Shown: one piece after another, positions 35,340 to 47,600 of the stretch
Layout of the letters: every line of letters starts with the position of its first letter
How positions within the stretch are numbered: position 1 is the first letter of the stretch
Assembly (NCBI RefSeq): GCF_030272615.1
Contig: NC_081414.1
Coordinates: forward strand, 824,040,896 to 824,104,895
Direction of reading: 5' to 3'
Source of the DNA: Cryptomeria japonica
Lineage: Eukaryota; Streptophyta; Pinopsida; Cupressales; Cupressaceae
DNA length: 64,000 nucleotides
The notes under the pieces: generated by a model
The model's database searches: none
Seen by the model: only the letters and a program-made list of their open reading frames with translations
Told to the model about the DNA's origin: nothing
Position numbers and translations under genes: made by a program

Positions 35340-36243
35340 TTCATAGGAAAATTACACGTACTAATTATATAATAACAGATTAAATCACCAATACTCTTAA
35401 TCTAATGAAGCAATTCTGTAAGAACAATGAAAAAGGAATGAAATCAATGAAGTATAAGATATTCTAATCTAAAACCCACTCAAATGATTCTGTCCATGGC
35501 TTCCATAGCTCTTTTACATAATCGTGTTGTGTAGCTCTCCGTGTTGCGCTAGGATTCCTGCATAGATATGACACGATAACTTAGAAGAATAGTGATTAAG
35601 AAATTTGTGAGGATTGGATACTCAATTTATACATTCTAGAAGCAAAGAATGAATGATCGAGATTGAAATGATTTTTGATTGATCAAACGGTTGAGATTAG
35701 GTGCACAACAAAGTTGCCATTCAGGGAAGAGTGAAGAAGAAAGAGGAAAAATCAGTGACACTACGAAAAACATATTTTTGAGGATCCATATCTCAATTTT
35801 GAATTAAAAATTAAGATTATTGAGATATTACAAATTTTTGAAAATCAAAGATATTTATGAAATTAGAAAGTTGCCATTTCTGAGAATATTGAGGAATTAG
35901 AAATTAGAAAATTAAACAAATAAAGATATTTATTTAATTTTAAATTTATAATTAGCTAGTTGAATAACATATTCAATTATGAGAAATAGAAATTGAACAA
36001 TTTAATTAAATAACAAAATATTATTTAATTAAAGTGTGAAATTAGAAATTAATTAAATATTGTAATTATTTATTTAATATTAGAGGAAATGATTAAGGAA
36101 GAATAATTAGTAAAGTATGAAATGTGATGAAAATGGAGATTAAATTAATTAAGATGAAAACAAATTAGTTTAATTAAATAATTATTTAATTAATAAGAAG
36201 AATAGTTAGTGTGCCATCGATGAGACATTTTTAGGTGTCTACA
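35340..36243 (-). repeat. 5' LTR of element C
   Basis: About 904 bp between the primer-binding site and the junction with copia element F. The outer end TTTTTAGGTGTCTACA matches the LTR ends of E and G. The inner TG appears mutated. A TATA-like TATAAATTG lies on the minus strand at 35,623-35,631. No partner LTR is in the window. The flanking ACATG (36,244-36,248) would be one copy of the target duplication. Confidence 0.72.
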
Positions 36244-37846
36244 ACATGGTTAATTGACTCAGGTGCATCTTTTCATATGAATTCCAATAAATATTGATTT
36301 TTTGAATATGAGGAATTGAATGGAGGTAATGTGTAATTGGGTGATGATTCATATTTAGATATTTTTGGTCATGGTAAAGGTAGGACCAGGTTTCCTAATG
36401 GTAGAATAAAAAGGATTGGTGGTGAGTTGCATATCCCTAGATTAAAATGATTTTTATTATTTGTGAGCAAATTGATAGATGTGGGTGTGCAGGTAGTCTT
36501 TTCCAAAGTACGAAGTAAAATGATTAAGGGTGTTATGGTGATTTCTAAAGGTGTCAAATTCAAAACTTTGTATAAGCTAGAGGCATACACTATTGAGTGT
36601 AATAGCACTTTTGTAAAAAGTAAATCCATGGATACTTCGTTGAAATATTTGAGGGTTCCACGTTCAGCGGATGGACATGGCTTTTGGGTACCTAAGAGTG
36701 CTCTTTCTTCTGATGAAAAGTTATCTACAGAGAAGACTATGTTATGGAACCAGATACTTGGCCATATTGGAGAAAAGGGTCTAAGGACCTTGAAAAATAA
36801 AAACCTTGTTGAAGGTTTGAATGATTGTAATCTTGACTTTAATTTATGTGAGAATTATATTTATAGAAAACAAAACCACATTCAATTTTACTCGAGTTCT
36901 CATAAATCTTGTGGTGTTTTGGATCTTATTCATTATGACATGTTTGGTCTTGTAGATGTTCCTTCCATTGGAAAATCCACATTTTATGTTTCATTTATTG
37001 ATGAATTAGTAGGACATAGGTATACTTTCTAAAGAGTAAATATGAAGTTTTTAGTCATTTTAAAGAATTTAAAGCAATGGTTGAATTGCAGACTGGAAAG
37101 AAAATTAAATATTTAAGGACTGATAATGGCGGTGAATTTTGCTCTAATGATTTTGATAGATTATTTAAAGGCCGTGGCATTAACATATAGAGGACAAATC
37201 CATATTCTCCTAAGTAGAATGGAGTTGTAGAAAGAATGAACAAGACACTGATGGAGATGGTTAGGAGTATGCTGAGTGGTGCTGGTTTGGAAAAAAAAGT
37301 TTTGGGCTGAAGCTATTGCCATTGCTTGCTACCTAATTAGTAGGTCTCCTTCATCAACTCTTGTTTATAAAATACCTATAGAAGCATGGTTAGGTAAAAA
37401 GCCTTCATAGAGACATCTTAGACTTTTTGGTTATGAGACATATGCACATGTTCCAAAGGAGAAGTGAACAAAGTTGGAGAACAAGGATGTGAAATTTATC
37501 TTCATCAGTTATAGTTATGGTGTGAAAGGATACAAGCTTTGGGACCCTGTTGCACAAAAGTTAATTCATAGTAGAAGTGTTATTTTTAGAGAATAAGTCT
37601 CCTTCTATTACATTGCAGCTAGAACAAACTGAATAGGAAGATGTTATTCAATTCCCTTCTACGCCTGAAAGAGTTGAATCAAGACCACTTGATAGGTAAG
37701 AATTTGAGGAGAGCTCATCTAGCTCTAAATATTCAAAAGAGGAGGAAGAACCTCCAACTCAGCTCATTTGAACATCTACAAGACATAGACAACCACCTGA
37801 AAAGTATTCATTTGATGATTGGAGATTTATTTTTGCTTTGAATACT
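36244..37846 (+). pseudogene. Element F copia protease end, integrase and linker
   Basis: Plus-strand Ty1/copia pol. It starts inside the protease at WLIDSGASFHMN (the catalytic Asp codon is at 36,256), because element C interrupts upstream. The integrase zinc region follows (LWNQILGHIG), then a core with DNGGEF-type, NGVVER-type and FWAEAIAIACYLI motifs in shifted frames. Next comes the FGYETYAHVPKEK region and a linker reaching RFIFALNT at 37,841. Many stops and frameshifts show long decay. The frame is broken at 37,846 by element G and resumes at 60,252. The longest open piece is 36,463-37,032. Confidence 0.87.
37842..37846. repeat. Target-site duplication AATAC of element G
   Basis: AATAC is repeated at 60,252-60,256. 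Removing 37,847-60,251 and one AATAC makes the copia frame of F continuous, with no residues lost. Confidence 0.85.
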
Positions 37847-39790
37847 GTTGATTCAAAGAAAATTTGCCAGATATGCTGTCAGAATTTGTCGATATGATGT
37901 TGTGTGTTGAAATGTCGATATGATGCCCCAAATTTGATGATGCTCTAGATATGAAGAATTGATTTGATATGAAAAGTTGATATGAGACTGATGTCAATAT
38001 GAAATTGATGTCAAGATTTGATATGATAATGCCCCCTCAGGAGATCATTAGTGCACTAAAGGCATGAATGATCTCTCAAAAGAAGAAGAATGCTATTTGA
38101 AAGATAGAAGAGTGGATAGTGATGACATGCATGTGTTTGATAAGATTCATTAGATTGATTGGATTGAGATCAAGTTTCATTTCAGGTATGACACCTCCTA
38201 TATAAGATATGGATGATTGAGCGTCTGGTTTCAGGAATGATACCACCTATATAAGACATGGATGATTGAGCGTCTAGTTTCAGGAATGATACCGCCTATA
38301 TAAGACATGGATGATCGAGCATCTGGTTTCAGGAATGATATATCCTATATAAGAGATGATCAAAATGCTTGGTTTTAGGAATGATATATCCTGTATAAGA
38401 GCTGATCAAAACATCTAGTTTCAGGAACGATATATCCTATCTAAGAGCTAATCAAAACATCTAGTTTCAGGAAAGATACATCCTGTATAAGACATGATAG
38501 AAGATATTTTGGAGAATGATGAAGATATGAAAGTGAAGATAGATTCCATGATGATACGATAGATATGCATGTGATGGATGCAATGATGCATGATATGCAT
38601 TATGTTTTGATATGAGATTCTATGAGGATGATGTGATGCTTAAATAAATGCTCTTGATTTGATGTTTGATTGATATGATTTATGATAAGATGAATGAAAA
38701 TGTGATGATGCATTGCTTTGATTTATGAGATTGATATGTATCTTGAAAATGAGATGTATGCTAATGATATGCTTTGCTATGCAACTAATTGTAAAGTGAT
38801 ATGCAACTAATTGATCAGCCTCATTCTTCCATTTTGTCATTCCTGTATAGTCACATGTTTTTGCTTTCTTTGTGGTTATCATCATTGAGCATTGATTTGT
38901 TGGGATATGTTGAAAATTTATACAAGCACAATGGTATAATTGAACCATAATGACCTGAGAAAAATTTACATAACTTTTGATTTTGCAAGATGGTGCAAGT
39001 GTCAAGGTTTAATTGAACCAAGACGACTTGAGTGTGGCTTGTGTATAAACAGACAAGATTAAACCATTTGTATGTGCAAAGTGGAACCATGTCTTCAGTG
39101 ATATGTGTTGAATCACATCTTAAGACAAGTATTTGCATAGTACAAGTGAGCCTCAGAGATAGAAAACTAAAAAGATATTGGAGTCCTTACGACTTTCTCT
39201 AGCTTGATGCATCATTGGGAAAATGTATAAGATCCAATAATGCAAAAAAGTTCATGTGCAAAAATAGTCAAAACTTCATGCGAGATGCAAACATTTTATA
39301 CTTCAGAAAATCATCCATCATGTGTTGTGAATTTGTTTAAGTGATCAATGTTTTTATTTTCTTGATTGTTGAGTTGTTGTTGGACATGATGCTTTGAGTT
39401 TGATGCAAGTGTTGACTTACGATGGAATGTTGATCAATGTTTCCCCTAGCTAAATTTACCTCCTAATGTGGATATGTATAGTGATTACCAAGCCATGGTG
39501 GGGTATGATGAAATGATATTTGGATAAACCAGGATAGTGACTACGCTAAGTATGTCCTGGATAATGTTATTTTGATAAACTGTTGGGTGATGGCCGATAG
39601 TGTTTGACTGTGGATATAGAAAGCTTAGAATAAAGATAGATAGAGGAGCTATCCTCTCACAAGTAGTGCATGTTGCCAGGTTTTCACTAGCTATTTTTAT
39701 TGCACCTTTTTGTTTTTCTTTTCTTGATGTTTTGATTTTTGTATTTTTTTTATTTTTTGATGTTTTTGACTTTTAAACTTTTTTGTGCAT
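37847..39790 (-). other. Element G 3' untranslated region, no recognisable 3' LTR
   Basis: AT-rich, with many GATATGATG-like words. It holds the 46/49-bp array at 38,181-38,510, a polypurine-like CTGAGGGGGCATT on the minus strand at 38,028-38,040, and GCCAGGTTTTCACTAG near 39,675 followed by T-rich runs, as in element E. Small ORFs here have no support. Confidence 0.55.
38181..38510. repeat. 46/49-bp tandem array in element G 3' region
   Basis: TTCAGG or TTTAGG recurs at 38,181, 38,230, 38,279, 38,328, 38,374, 38,420 and 38,466. The first steps are 49 bp and the later ones 46 bp. Each unit has TTTCAGGAATGATA followed by CCTATATAAGA. A single diverged unit is seen in element E near 26,730. 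Confidence 0.9.
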
Positions 39791-41327
39791 TAGACTGCTC
39801 AAGTGTAGTATTTCTTCAAATGGATGTTGTTGGTTGGTTCGTTGAGCACATCTCCTTCTGAAGTTGTTAGCTGATAGGCACCTAATCCATAGGCTGATAT
39901 GATGACATAGGGACCTAACTAGTTAGGTTCAAATTTCCCTTTCTTTTCCCAATCCTGTTGATTTCTGGGATTTTCTTTGAGTACTAGGTCACCAATTTTA
40001 AAAATTCTAGGGATAACCTTGTGATTGTATCTTCGACACATGCATTGTTGATATGCTTTGAGGTGAGTATAGGCATGTTGTCACTTTTCATCTAGAAGTT
40101 CTAGCTCTTGCACTCAGTTTACTCGATACTCTTCATCCGGAATGAGTCCTTTCAAAGATACTTTGAGTGATGGGATCTCTACCTCCAGGGGTAAAATTGC
40201 TTCTAATCCATACACCAATGAATATGGCATAGCCCCTGTAGGTGTGCGGATGCTAGTTCTATATACCCAAAATGCTGGATTGAGTTGCACGTGCCAATCT
40301 TTTCTTGCATCATTCACTATTTTCTTGAGGATTTTCAATATTGTTTTGTTGGATGCCTCAGCTTGACCATTCCCTTGTGGGTAGTAAGGTGTAGAAAAAC
40401 AATGTTGGATTTTGAATCATTCACATAGTTCTTGCACATCCTGGTTTTTGAAAGGTCGTCCATTATCTATGATGATGGAACTTGGAATGCCATATCTATA
40501 GATCCGATAATTAAGAATGAAGGAGGCAATTTGCTTCCTAGTCACTGTGGTCATGGAGACTGCTTCAATTCACTTGGTAAAACACTCTGTTGTAGTGATA
40601 ATGAACTTGTGTGCATTTGAAGATGAAGGGTGTATTTTACCTACCAAGTCTAGTTCCCACTAGCAAAAGGGCCAGGATGTTGTGAATGGTTGTAGTTCCT
40701 ATGTTGGTGCATGTATAAGATTGCCATGGATTTGGCATTTATGACATTTCTTTGCAAAATGATAAGAATCTTTTTCCATTGTCGGCTAGTAATATCCCAT
40801 TCTTAGAAGTTTTTTAGCAAGAGTAGGACCACTTGAATGTGTGCCACAGATACCTTCGTGAAGCTCTTGTAAAGTCGAGTCAGATTCATTAAGATCAAGG
40901 CAACAAAGAAGAGTACCATCTAGACCTCGACAATAAAGAGTATCAATAGTGAGGGTATAATGGGCGGCTTGTCGGATAAAATTATGTTTTTGGTTTCGAG
41001 ATAGATCAATGGGTAGGGTATTGGTTTTAAGATAGTCATATATGGGTCAGTATAACGGAGAGTCAGAACCGGTTAAGGCATAGATAACATGGGATGCGGA
41101 ATGGTCATAGGCTGGGGAGAACAATTTCTCTACCAGAAACTCATAACGACTCTGTTGTTCTGGAATTTGTAGTAGTGAAGCGATAGTAGCCATTGCATCA
41201 GCTACTTTGTTTTCCAACCTTGGTATTTTCTCAAAGGCGATGTGTACAAAATACTGTTTGAAATCATCCACCATTCGTTTGTATGGTAGCAACTTGTAAT
41301 ATTTCATCTGATAGTCATTGTTGATTT
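39791..41327 (-). pseudogene. Element G integrase and C-terminal end of the second RNase H
   Basis: The right part (41,200-41,327) is the tail of the second RNase H, including KVADAMATIASLL with its final Asp. It continues from 49,840 once H is removed. The integrase follows: zinc region around 40,700-40,870, core with a TKWIEAV-like stretch, IIDNGRPF and GNGQAEASNK motifs spread over several frames, then an open piece (40,114-40,338) with FWVYRTS and LVYGLEAILP. The C-terminal end around 39,800-40,050 has a GDLVLKE and GPYVI-type module. Frameshifts and stops are frequent. This enzyme would also be the most likely one to have served E and C, whose LTR ends match those of G. Confidence 0.82.
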
Positions 41328-41332
41328 GATTT
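41328..41332. repeat. Target-site duplication GATTT of element H
   Basis: GATTT is repeated at 49,835-49,839, exactly flanking the TG and CA ends. Removing H and one copy rejoins the second RNase H frame of G. Confidence 0.95.
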
Positions 41333-43002
41333 TGTGTGGGGGAAAAAGTGACACTAAGCAAACATGCCCTAATCTCACTTTCAACCACACACTTGTGGAA
41401 TACAAAAGAGCCTAGAGGTATCACACAATTGGCTACTTCTTTTTGTGGAAGAGAGAGCCACGGGATACCTATTAGGATTTCTATTCCTTTGTTGTAATTG
41501 AAAGATAAATGATGCAAGTTCAATCCCTAACCCCAAAGTGCAAGTAGGAACTAATGACAAGATTGCAGAATTGAACTTAAACAATGGAAAGCTGTAAATA
41601 CAAGGATAAGACAAGAATGCAAATGCGTACCCGGAGTCAAAATCTGAGTGAAAATGTTCGGGACAGGGGCGCGGGCGCCACTGTACTGATTCTGCCCCTG
41701 AAACTGCTCCGAAAACTGCTGTTTTGCACTCTGAAAAGCTATCAAAAATGCTGAAAATGTTGTCTGTCAGGAGGACCAGGGCGCCCAGTGCCCCTGTCCC
41801 AGGGACTAGGGTGCCTAGCGCCCCTGTCCTGGCAGGACCAGGGCGCCCCATGCCCCTGTCCTGGTCTTTTGCTCTAAAACTTGGTGTGTTGTTTGGTCTC
41901 CGTCTGCTTCTTCCGGATCTGTAACTTGCGGCGTTGTCCGAGTCCCAAAACCTGCACTTATATCTGAAAAGGTGTTTGGGCGGCTATATAGGGTTTTGCC
42001 TTAGTCAAACCCCCACTTCGGTGATTTCCACCTCCACGAATAGCCAAGTTGTATTGTAAAATGTATTGTGTGTGCAGACCTAGTGTATGTGCAAGGTCCT
42101 AAAATGCAAGAAAGCAAACTAGAGCAACCTAGAAAGTAAACCCTAATTGTTTGTAAATGATAATGTAAATGCTCTAAATCAAGATGCAAAGTGATCTAAA
42201 GCATGAATAAAGGATATAATGAAGCTTATGCAAAGACATGAAAACAACATTAAATCATACCCAACCCTCAAGGGAGGAGTACAAGCCAATCTTCAGTCGG
42301 TAATCTCCTATTGTTCTTCAATGTCTTCAAAGCTCTAAATGGATGAATGAAATTTGATGAATGCTTGATAGATGGATGTTGAGTGTTGTTGAAGTCTTCA
42401 AAGATCTGCTCTTTCGCTGCCTAGAAGGTCCCTGAAAACAAAATTCGGATCCTTTCAAATGAAGAAAGAGAGCTCTTATATATGAAACCCTAGGTCTTAA
42501 TTTCAACTTTTGGCCAACCTAGAGATTGAATCTCCCGCCAGTTTCTTGGGGTTAAGCTTTATTTTATGATTGGATCGCGCTCCTAAAATTTTGGGAAAAA
42601 TGTCCGGGACCATGTGCACTCCGGGCGCCATGGTCCCGACAACTTTCACCAAATTTTTCAGGGCCGTCAGATATGATGATTTTAGAGAGAATCCCGAAGT
42701 TACAGGTGATTTCGAGATGTTTTGACCCCTGAAATCAAGCCCCCAAGCTTGAAATAGGACCTAATTAGGGTTTTTGATTAAATGATGTATAGGAGGAATA
42801 AAATCAAAAGGGCACACTTTAATGAAAGGGCCCAACTTTATGATATGGAAGATGATGAAATAGGACCTTAGACCTAATTAATTTGATTATTTAAGTGCTA
42901 AAGGGGAAATGTAATGCAAGATGCAAAATGCGCCAAGGTGGGTGCTAAACTAGGTGTGAAATTGTACCACCCTAGCAAGTGCGTACAATTTACGACGCTA
43001 CA
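41333..43002 (-). repeat. 3' LTR of element H
   Basis: Direct repeat of 48,166-49,834. The plus strand starts TGTGTGGGGG and ends TTTACGACGCTACA. It carries the GGGCGCC-rich triplication described next. ORFs running through it are chance. Confidence 0.95.
41770..41866. repeat. GC-rich 30-32-bp triplication in the LTRs of element H
   Basis: Three adjacent units share AGGACCAGGGCGCCC or a variant, followed by GCCCCTGTCC; the latter recurs in steps of 30 and 32 bp. The second copy lies at 48,604-48,697 in the other LTR. The units stand out in an AT-rich background. GGGCGCC also occurs nearby at 41,672 and 42,622. Confidence 0.88.
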
Positions 43003-43017
43003 TTTAGCCCTCACTTT
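43003..43017 (-). other. Polypurine tract of element H
   Basis: The minus strand reads AAAGTGAGGGCTAAA immediately before the LTR start TGTAGCGTCG. It resembles the tract of element E. Confidence 0.82.
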
Positions 43018-44660
43018 AGCGGTCATATGAACACTACGTACATATGCAAGCTAAAGTACAGAAAAGTAAACATTATTTGAAAAAAGGATATATCCATAAG
43101 TCTGTCGAACGAAGCCCCCAGCGGTATCTGCAGTACACAGTTAGGAACTGCACCCTACAAAACACATGTTAGATCACAAAATCACCTAATGCTTACTAAG
43201 GAAGGTGATGAAAATTCGAGGGTAGCTATATGCCCCCCCCTGTTTCGGCTTGCTAATTTTAGTGAGTTGAAACAGGGTATCATGTTTACCACTTCGAATT
43301 GTTAAAGAATATTGATGACAAATGCTCACAAGAAGATTTGATATGAGATCAAAAACTAACGGAGAATCATTTGGTAAGAAAGAGGACCAGATCTCAATTC
43401 CAACACAATAAAGAGTGTGAGGATTTGAGAGTTCTCTAACACAAGATGAAGGATGTAAATGGAAACAAAATGCAAAGAGAAGAAAAGAAAGGAAAAAAAA
43501 GCATGAATACACACATTGGTGATCCATGAGAAGAATAGTGAGAGAGAAAACATGGACTTCTCGCCCCTAGAGTCTGTCCAGGTGATCCATGTAAGGGAGG
43601 AGAGTGAGAAAGTCTAGCCTTATGCCGCTAGTTCCACTCAACCTCGTGCATGTGTGTGTAAGTGAGGTTAGAAGCATCTCATAGGAGTCTATACCCGAGT
43701 ATGCTACAACCTGTATATGTATAGTACAAAAGCGTGATATCTCACTCTAAGAGTCTGTGCTCTGGTTCTGAGAATAATCACCTTGCATAAAAGAAAAAAA
43801 AAAATGGAGACATCTCGCTCTAAGAGTCTGTGCTCTGGTTCCGAGAATAATCCATTGCTCAAAAAGTGTAATGTTTATGTCATAAGAAAAGTAGAACAAG
43901 GATACCTACCTTCATCACAAAAGAAGATACCCCAAAATGCAACAATGTCATAGATCCAAGCAAGAGAGTTTTACACTCTTTAAGCAAGGATAAGATAGTT
44001 GAGAAGGGATATCTTGTAGTATATGTAAAGGAGATCCTTAGAGGAGAAGAGATCTTTGTACAAAAGACACCTATCCCCGAGAGGAATTATCTTAGACAAA
44101 TATAACATCTTCTAGAATAAGACAAAGAAGAGAATAAGAATGCAATACTTCCTTCTTTTGCGAAGTGAAAGTGATTCTTAATGAAGGATGACGCTCTTTT
44201 TAACCCAATTGGGAGAGTGAATTCATTATGGATGTCTTTTACCAAGTGCAAAAGAGGTTGTAGTCAAGGACTTACACCTCTTGTAAGAGAGAATCCTTGA
44301 ACAAACAACAACAAATGCATACAAGGAATAACATCAAGTAATAAAGTTCACACCATCCACAAAATAGGAAAAAGTGGATCTTTAGATAAAAATAAGAAAA
44401 GATCATCATCTCCCAAAGATAAGGACAATGAGAAGGACTTACACAATCTTCTAGGGAGAAATTTGGACATAAGCAAAAGAAGAGATGCATGAAATCACTC
44501 TTGTCCCCATAGGAACAAGAGATAACATAGAAAATTAGGCTATTATGTTGCTTCAAAAATATGATTGCACTTGAAATTGTACCATCATGAATGACAATGA
44601 GCCCCCAGTAAATGAGCTACCAATGTCACATAATGATGAGCAACATAATAGCCATTAATG
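43018..44660 (-). other. Element H 3' untranslated region
   Basis: No coding potential recognised. A duplicated block with CTCTAAGAGTCTGTGCTCTGG occurs at about 43,740-43,782 and 43,812-43,854. A weaker relative (CCTAGAGTCTGTCCAGG) lies near 43,565. Confidence 0.6.
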
Positions 44661-47600
44661 TTATTTAAAGACATGATAGATTGAATGAGGTATTTGAATA
44701 TGACATGGTAAATGCTCAACTATAAGTGAGATCAAAAACATGTATAAAGTGATAAAAATTGAAGAAGAAAAGTTACAAGAAATCTTAGAAGAAAGATGAG
44801 TGTAATTTATTAGAGCCTTATCCCTGGAGGAAAGGACTTTATGATGAATAGGAGATAAAGATTCATAAGTGGATTTAGAAATTTGAAGGGATTCATAAAG
44901 AGATTTGTTCATCGCCAAGATTTCCTTATGAGGGGAATGAGAGTTGATAGAAATAGAAGATGATTTAGTTGAAGTGAGATCATCATCACTACTAAATATA
45001 GCATTCACATTGAGAGATGGTCTTTTAGATGCTTTGGTGCGTTTGCAGGGATTATAGCCAAGTCCAAAGGCATAATTGTGAAAATTAGTCTCTAGAGGAA
45101 CTTTTATCCCTTGTTCATGAGCGCCACAACCATTTCCATGATACCCATGCTTAGCAAAAATGTGAAAACCACGACCATAACGATCAGCCATTTCAGGAAG
45201 AGAAGGTGGTTTTTCATAAGACAAAGAATCAAATTCTTCAGAATTAGAGATGTGAGGAGAAGAAGTTTGAGAAGCGGCCACAAAATTATTGTTCATAAGC
45301 TCAGGTAAGACTGATTGATCTCTAGTTTCTTCCTTCTTTTTAACTTTAAGCACTCTAGGAGGAACCCTATACTCACCTACAAAGGTGGGATTAAAATCAA
45401 GAGATCCCCAATCATCTTCTGTGAGAACCTTCTCAGGATCAAAAGCCTTTTCATGTGTAGACTCAAGTCGAGAAGAATCTTCTTCAGGAGCTTTAGGCTC
45501 ATCCAAAGAATTTTGATTATCAGAGGGTGATGATTCATCCATAGGTATTTTGTTTAAAGAGTCGTCATTAGAAGAGGAAGATTTAGAAGAACTCCCTTTG
45601 GAAGTAGATGTTTGCAAACAAGCCTGAAGATTAGTATCACCTATCAAGGTATATGTCTTATTGTTATAAATAAATTTAACTTGTCTATGCAATGTAGAGG
45701 GGACAGCTTGCATACTGTGAATCCAAGGTCTCCCTAATAACAAGTTATATGTTAGATTTCCTGACATAACATGGATAGGAGTAGGCAAAGTAACAGGTCC
45801 CACTATGACGGGTAAGGTGATAATACCTAATGAAGACTTAGCCACATTATCAAAGCCTCGAATGGGACGAGAGTCAGGCTCAATAAGGGATGTATCCACA
45901 TTCATCTTATGCAATAGATTAATGCTACACACATTAAGGCCAGAGCCATTATCTACCAGTGTTCGTCTTATAGCAGTGTCATTTATGATAACCACAATCA
46001 TCAAGGGATCATATTGTTGTTGAATTTCACTAATAGGCAACTCATCTTGAGTAAACACAATTTGAGCCTTAGGATTCATCACAGAGTTAACCAAAGATAC
46101 TATATTACTAGATGTATTAGGTGGAGGAACATTCAAATTTTTCAAGGCATCTTGTAACATTCCATGATGAGCAGAAGAAGTTTGGATCAAATCCCAAAGG
46201 GATATCTTAGCAGGGGTAGTTTTAAGTTGTTCTATGAGATCATAGTCCTTACTAAGCATTTGTGAAATATGAGGAGCTTGAGGAAGAATAGGTTGGGAAG
46301 GAGGAAGTGAAGTGGGGATAACTGGAGGAGGATTAGGTTGCGTATTGTTTCTTGTGTTATAGGTATGGGCAACCGCATGATAACTCTCTCTAGCTAGTTG
46401 CTTAGCATACTCATAAGGGCTCTTAGTAGAATAACCTCCTTGCACAGTAATAATAGGTTTCTTAGGAGTGCAAAAAGAATCATTAGCATAACCACCTTGA
46501 ACCACTAAGATAGGCTTATTTAAACATTGAGAATTTTGAGAAGGACAAGCACCTTGGACAGTGAAGAGAGGTTTGTTAGGTGTCTCATTCACATGTATCA
46601 AATTGATTGAGGATGGTTTAGAAGAATGAACAAAAGTGTTGGAAGAATTATTGATAGTCTTCTCTTGCACTAAAATCTTATCACGGATCAAATCAATTTT
46701 AGGAGAGAGACAAGGGATAGGCATTGATGTTCTAGTAGGAAGAGTAATACTAGGAAAGGTCATATCATCCTTTATCATCATAGGATCTACATGGGGAATA
46801 AACTCTCTAGGATAAGGATCAACACTACTCTTTAAAGTCTCACTTTTGAGAGGGAGATCTTTGAAAGAAATGTTAACCATCTTGCTTTGAACTAGGGTTT
46901 CCTTATGAGTAGAACCAAGTTGAGGAGAGGGAGATACTTTATTTTTAGAGTGAGAATAATTGAGATTCAAGGAAGGTGAGAAACTATCAAGGGAGAGAGA
47001 ATAATCTACACCTTCTTCTAATGGTTCATCCCAAATAGTGAGGTTGTTGAAAGGAATGTTTGAAGTATTGTCAATTTCGGGAGAGGAGATAACATTGTTT
47101 ATTAATTCCTCATCCTTAGGAGGGAGAGCATCAATAGATATGTTAAAATCATCCTCTTTCCTCAAAATATGTTCAATATGATCTTTAGGGGAGAGAGAAT
47201 TAAGGAAATTGCTTATTATTTCATCTTCTTTCTCTAAGGGATGCTTATGGGTAAGACAAACTTTAGGAGAAGGGTAAGCATTTATCATTAATTCATCATC
47301 TCTAGTGGGAATTTTGTTGGAAAAGGAAATGCCATCACTAGGAAATGTAGGGATAATGTCATCTTCTTGCATAAAAGGATCCTCATGAAGGGAGTGTTTT
47401 TTAGGAGGAACATGAACATATTTCTCCAAAGATTCATGCTTAGGAAGGAGATCTTTGAAAGAAGTGTTCATAACCTCTTGTTGCACTAACATGCCCCCAG
47501 TGGAAGGACCAACTTTAGGAGAAAATAAGTCAATGTCCATCAATACCTTTTCACTTAGAGAGGCATCATGGAAGGAAGGTGAAGTAACATTAAGAAAGGT

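Larger units (their letters stand above)
19873..36243 (-). mobile_element. Element C: old non-autonomous LTR element, split by D and E
   Basis: Three pieces (19,873-20,163, 21,706-24,463, 34,565-36,243) read on as one minus-strand element once D and E are removed. They align in order with element E: 19,905-20,160 resembles 29,110-29,325, and 21,711-24,060 resembles 29,330-32,560. At the right end are a Trp-type primer-binding site and a 904-bp LTR. The LTR ends in TTTTTAGGTGTCTACA directly against copia element F. The 3' part and 3' LTR lie left of the window, beyond B. It has no pol domain and is more diverged than E. Confidence 0.75.

Noticed and set aside
41381-41924. ORFs with Ala/Pro/Gly repeats on both strands of the H LTR, also at 48,156-48,756
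   Set aside because: They result from the GC-rich triplication in the LTR and are duplicated with it.
45111-46023. Plus-strand ORFs opposite the long H ORF
   Set aside because: They are shadows of the 1,059-codon minus-strand frame and have no motif.
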